From positions 126,501-190,500 of the forward strand of contig CALYLW010000043.1 in NCBI GenBank assembly GCA_944989445.1: 64,000 bases of DNA, in the 5' to 3' direction. Positions 59,967 to 64,000 of this stretch are shown here, in pieces (position 1 is the stretch's first letter; each line of letters starts with the position of its first letter). The stretch is from Ampullaceana balthica. Its lineage: Eukaryota > Mollusca > Gastropoda > Lymnaeidae. Under the pieces are notes generated by a model. That model did no database searches and had not been told where the DNA came from. It worked only from the letters and a program-made list of their open reading frames with translations. A program made the position numbers and the translations under genes.

Positions 59967-61861
59967 CATGTATACATTAATCAGGGGTTCATTAAATTAA
60001 TAATTTAATTTATTATGAATGTTTAGTTTACCTGTTAACTCAAAAAATATATTGTATCATACTCATTGATCACATTATTATTATATCACTTAAATTTGTT
60101 TTGTTTTTTTAAGATAGGTTTTTTATTTATGTGTCATACAAATTTGTTGATGTTAAATATTATGTTTTACTCTTTTTTTTTAAACTTAAAGTTAAACAAA
60201 AATTGTATGCACTCCTATTGAGGGTGCTAAGAAACTTGTACTAAAATGTATAGGGTACAAAATGTCATTTAATAAAATATCATTGTATATTCAATGACAA
60301 TTTTATTTAATATTAAAATTGTGTATTGAACTCAATCAGCTATTATAAAATCTGTACATAAAATGTTTGCTCTCTCCTTTATATTTGAATGATTCCATTT
60401 TAAAAAAATGTTTTTTGGATAATAAAAAATCTTAAAACCAGTGGAAAAAAAATGGTCACCGCTCACTATATACCCATTAATGGGTATGGCAATTAAAAAA
60501 ATGTCTTACTTCTTTAAAATTTTAGCACATAGTTTTCTAAATTATTGGGGTGGGGGAGGGGCGGAGAGGAAATAATATTAATGGCATTTTTGTGAAAAGT
60601 ATCTTTGGCTTAGTGTCTTTTTAAAGATATTTAATATTATCAAAATATTTATACCAGGGTATACGTTTGTCCCTTAATAATATCTCCTTTTCCCATGCAT
60701 TGTTATCACACATTACAGAGTCACATTAGTCTCTTATAGGGCTGCAGACATTTAATGGGACTGTCATTAAGTAATTTGCCCTCTGAAATTTTAAGTCTTT
60801 CTTGTAATATTATTGGTCGATGTAAAAGTTTGTGCCACAAAATAATTTATTTGATTTATTTTACTTAATTAAAAACTCTTTAATTAGCAGTGCATAGCTT
60901 GTAGGGTGATGAAGACCACACTTAATTCCTATAGAATAATATTTATTGACTATATCAACACAAAAAGTACAAAGAACAATTGATAAATGAAAGAGATATC
61001 GCAATATAATTTAGAAATATTCAGTTTGTTTACAAAAATACAGTAGTCTTCACAAAACTGATTTTACAAAAAACAAACTGCCACATAGTTTCAGTGGCCA
61101 GACTTACAAAATTTTGATGCATTGATTTATTGACCCTGTGTATCACTGGAAAATCTCTGATAAGAAAAAATGCCACTGTCTACCCTTACGAATGTATGCA
61201 TTATATAGAAATTATAAATTTTTAAGTTTATAAATAAATTATTCAAATATCAAGCACATATCGTGAATTTAATCTCATTAAAGCTTTGAGTATGAGTTAT
61301 TAAGGATTTTAAAAAATAAAACCTTTTTTTTATTGTTCATGTTAAAAATTAGCTGGAAAAGATGTAACATTCAACACATAACAAAGCACAAGGAAATATT
61401 TTTAAAATTTAATTAAAATATGGCATTGATGTAGCATGGCTCATTATTTGTTCATGGCACACTATGTTTGATAACTTGCACTAAAATGTAACCTCATAGA
61501 AATGTATGAGGCATGGGTATTTAATACAGCCACTTCATGTACTTAACAGCAATATGCTGTCTAACCATCACTGTTTGGTACCCAATATGGTTGGAAATTG
61601 TTAACATTAACAGTGACATAACTTTTGTATTATTTGATGTCCGCCTAATTTTTTTTTAAAAATGATGATCTGTTCGATTATTAACAATTCAGGAAATAAC
61701 TGGACTTAGTGACAATCCTTAAATATCAGTAAATTAAATTTTATTACGAAAACTTTCTATTATACATTATAACAAAATATGGCTAAGCCAAAATTAGCCC
61801 CAATGTTTATGATACATTGAGATATTGGAATGATTTTAAAAAAACTCTTTTATTGTCGTGC
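59967..61861. other. AT-rich intergenic sequence, nothing recognised
   Basis: No coding exon, RNA gene or transposon end could be supported here. Confidence 0.4.
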
Positions 61862-61974
61862 AAATCTCCCTCTAGGTAAGAGTAGCTGTAAATCTCCCTC
61901 TAGGTAAGAGTAGCTATAAATCTCCCTCTAGGTAAGAGTAGCTGTAAATCTCCCTCTAGGTAAGAGTAGCTGTC
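61862..61974. repeat. 28-bp tandem repeat, four copies
   Basis: Four copies of a unit containing CTCCCTCTAGGTAAGAGTAG. Each carries TAG|GTAAGAG, close to a consensus 5' splice site. Confidence 0.92.
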
Positions 61975-63570
61975 ACATTAAGAACTAACAAAACAAACAA
62001 CAATGTTTAGGAATGTTGTTCAGAGGAACCCCAACAATAGATAATTTAGCATAATGAGGCCTGTTCACTCTGGCCTTCAACAGTTGAAAATGTAATAAAA
62101 TAGGGAAAATGACCACATCCCACCTCCCTCCTGTCAATAGTACATAATTTCTTATATCCTGTGTCATTGTTGTTTTTTTTCCCTTTATTTTTATTTGTAC
62201 ATAACTATTTTCCTTGATATAGTTAGTCTAAACAATATAAATATAATTGTAATACTTGTTTAAGTACTGTATGTTATTTGTACTAATGAAGGCATTTGCT
62301 GAAATGTATATTGTTGTATTTGTTAAATGATAAAGCTTAGATTTATTGTTTTCATTTCACAATTTGTTTTTGTATTTTTTATTTTATTTAAAAGCTTTAT
62401 CGTTTCTATTCTATATGATACATAATTTAAAGCTCCTTATTCAACATTTTAGCAAGTTAACAACAGAAAATTTTATTTCCCCTTCCTCCCTCTTTTTAAC
62501 TTAAAAAATAATGGATCAGCATTTTGAATTTTAAAAAATCATCTAGCCAGTTTGTTTGGGTTAAAAAATAGACTATTTTAGTAAAAACATGAAGTAAATA
62601 TTAAAAGAAAGCATAAACATTTTTAATGAAAAGGAACATTTTTAAAATTTTCACACCTTAATATTTTTTTTACCAAAACCAGTATTTGTTTCTTCAAATT
62701 TATAGATAAAATGCATCTATTTTAAAATAAATAAATAAATGTTACAACTGTATTACATTTTATAAGATTTAATTGTAAATACACTTTTATTTAAAATAAC
62801 TCGTGAGACTTTTTGATAAATCTATTATAACTAAACACAAAAATAAAATCAGTAGTAAACATAATGGTAAGATGTGGACAGCTTTTCAAGTCAAATGTAA
62901 ATAAATACATGTATTATTAACATTACTTTACTTTGATTGGTGAACATCCACTAAATACTGTATCAGGGGCAATAAATAAATAGGTAAAGACAAAAAGAGT
63001 TATCACCATTAAGGGGAAGCAGACATAAAAAAACATGAAAAGTTACAGCCATAAAGCTAAGAGTAAAATACAATTGTTTGGTGTAGCACAAAATGTCATG
63101 GGTAGCAAATAAGAAAACTTTAAAATTGGACTTAGAAAATGTAAGGAACAAAAAAATATCAACAACTATATGATCAACAATAGTATTTTATATCTCATAT
63201 TTACATTTAGTTTCAAATTATACATATTTTAAGCTGCAAGTATTACCCATTAATATTATGTGAAATATGACATAATTTATTTAGAGGCATGTAAATATCA
63301 CTGAGTATTGACAGTAAACACTTATTTGACTATTGCACGTTGGCTTTGAGCCCAGGCATATTTTGTTGGTGAAATAGTGCATTCTTATACACACCAAATG
63401 ATTACAGTAATTTTATACCTTTCCTATGGCTATGTATATGCACAACTTATAAGACCTTTTCATTTTGTTTTCTTTCTTACTACAGTAATTTTATTATCTA
63501 ATGCAAAAAAAAGGGCAAACTGTAACTGTTTTTACCACTTGCATTGTAATGTCACAGCATCCAGAATAAT
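61975..63570. other. AT-rich intergenic sequence, nothing recognised
   Basis: Many poly(A)/poly(T) runs and chance frames only. Confidence 0.4.
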
Positions 63571-63890
63571 AATAATAATTTGAGAACTTATATAGTGCGT
63601 TAACCCAGCTAGCAACATATATTTATAAATGCATTCAATTTGAAGCATTCATATCCTAGTTAAACAAAACATTTAATGACATAAAGGTACACATGAGCTA
63701 CATTTATCAGGCACAGAAATGTTTGATTGTTAATTTGGAAAATAAAGTTTGAAAAGATGAGTTCTTAGTGCAGTCTTGAAGGCCTTAGTAGTACTACGCA
63801 TGTGTAGGGGTAGAGAATTCCATTGTTTGAGGGCATAACAGAGAACAGTTTGTCATAAAGTAATCTTAAAATATATTTATTTATTTATTT
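63571..63890. repeat. dispersed repeat composite
   Basis: 63576-63663 (AACCCAGCTAGCAACATATA and neighbours) is the inverted copy of 57912-58025. The adjoining part at 63720-63850 (TTTGAAAAGATGAGTTCTTA, GAATTCCATTGTTTGAGGGC) has the look of a widespread invertebrate interspersed repeat, but I cannot name it. Confidence 0.55.
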
Positions 63891-63913
63891 ACTTAGAACA
63901 AGATGATAATACA

Positions 63914-64000
63914 GTCGAACCCACTTAACTCGAGCTCGGTTAACTCGACCACCCTACTAACTCGACGTTTTTTATTGGAACCGCCAAATTCTCTCTTTGT
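63914..64000 (+). mobile_element. start of a pogo/Tigger-like element, cut by window end
   Basis: CAGTCGAACCCACTTAACTC after a TA, followed by further TAACTCGA copies (63950-63965), resembles the terminal inverted repeats of pogo/Tigger-like elements with TA target sites. The element continues beyond the window. Confidence 0.5.

Overview
This is an animal (metazoan) genomic window, AT-rich, with short coding exons separated by kilobase introns, many minisatellites and many small DNA-transposon remnants. Gene content and repeat style suggest a mollusc or other lophotrochozoan, perhaps a gastropod. That placement is inference. No bacterial, organellar or viral gene was recognised, and almost all of the longer open frames in the window are chance frames or repeat-derived.

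Three protein-coding genes can be assembled from splice sites and reading-phase continuity. (1) 2444-16180, plus strand: the 3' part of a multi-EGF (MEGF/Draper/SREC-like) gene. A lysine-rich exon is followed by seven eight-cysteine EGF-like modules and a Ser/Thr/Asp-rich tail. The 5' end lies outside the window. A short alternative exon near 11.4 kb could add a C-terminal hydrophobic segment. (2) 21089-23570, minus strand: a complete three-exon HES (hairy/Enhancer-of-split) repressor with bHLH, Orange domain and terminal WRPW. A TATA box, CCAAT box, N-box and CACGCG site lie just upstream. Its basic region has Leu where HES proteins normally have Pro. (3) about 47107-58390, plus strand: a predicted type I membrane protein built of a signal peptide, two copies of an eight-cysteine module on separate phase 1-1 exons, one transmembrane helix and a ~100-residue tail. 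I cannot assign it to a known family. The module looks like a divergent LDLa-like core with a two-cysteine extension.

Genes 1 and 2 converge on an AT-rich stretch at 16.2-21 kb. Genes 2 and 3 are divergent, separated by a ~23 kb gene-poor region (23.8-47.1 kb). That region holds scattered CpG-containing, less AT-rich islands with repeated CACGTG E-boxes, and most of the large tandem arrays. The largest is a 3.5 kb array of a 13-bp unit with virtually no G on the plus strand and a ~322-bp higher-order period. It is plausible, but unproven, that this region carries regulatory DNA for the HES gene.

Mobile DNA: hAT-type non-autonomous elements with terminal inverted repeats and 8-bp target duplications (best at 24744-25716 and 14179-14765), a frameshifted hAT transposase fragment inside an intron of gene 1, a TA-flanked MITE, a Tigger/pogo-like fragment, four same-orientation 3' tails of one LINE family, and a ~130-bp-arm inverted repeat. 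One hAT element has inserted inside a minisatellite, and another element has inserted inside a LINE tail.

All exon calls rest on reading splice sites, phases and motifs by eye. No transcript, homology search or structure prediction was available.
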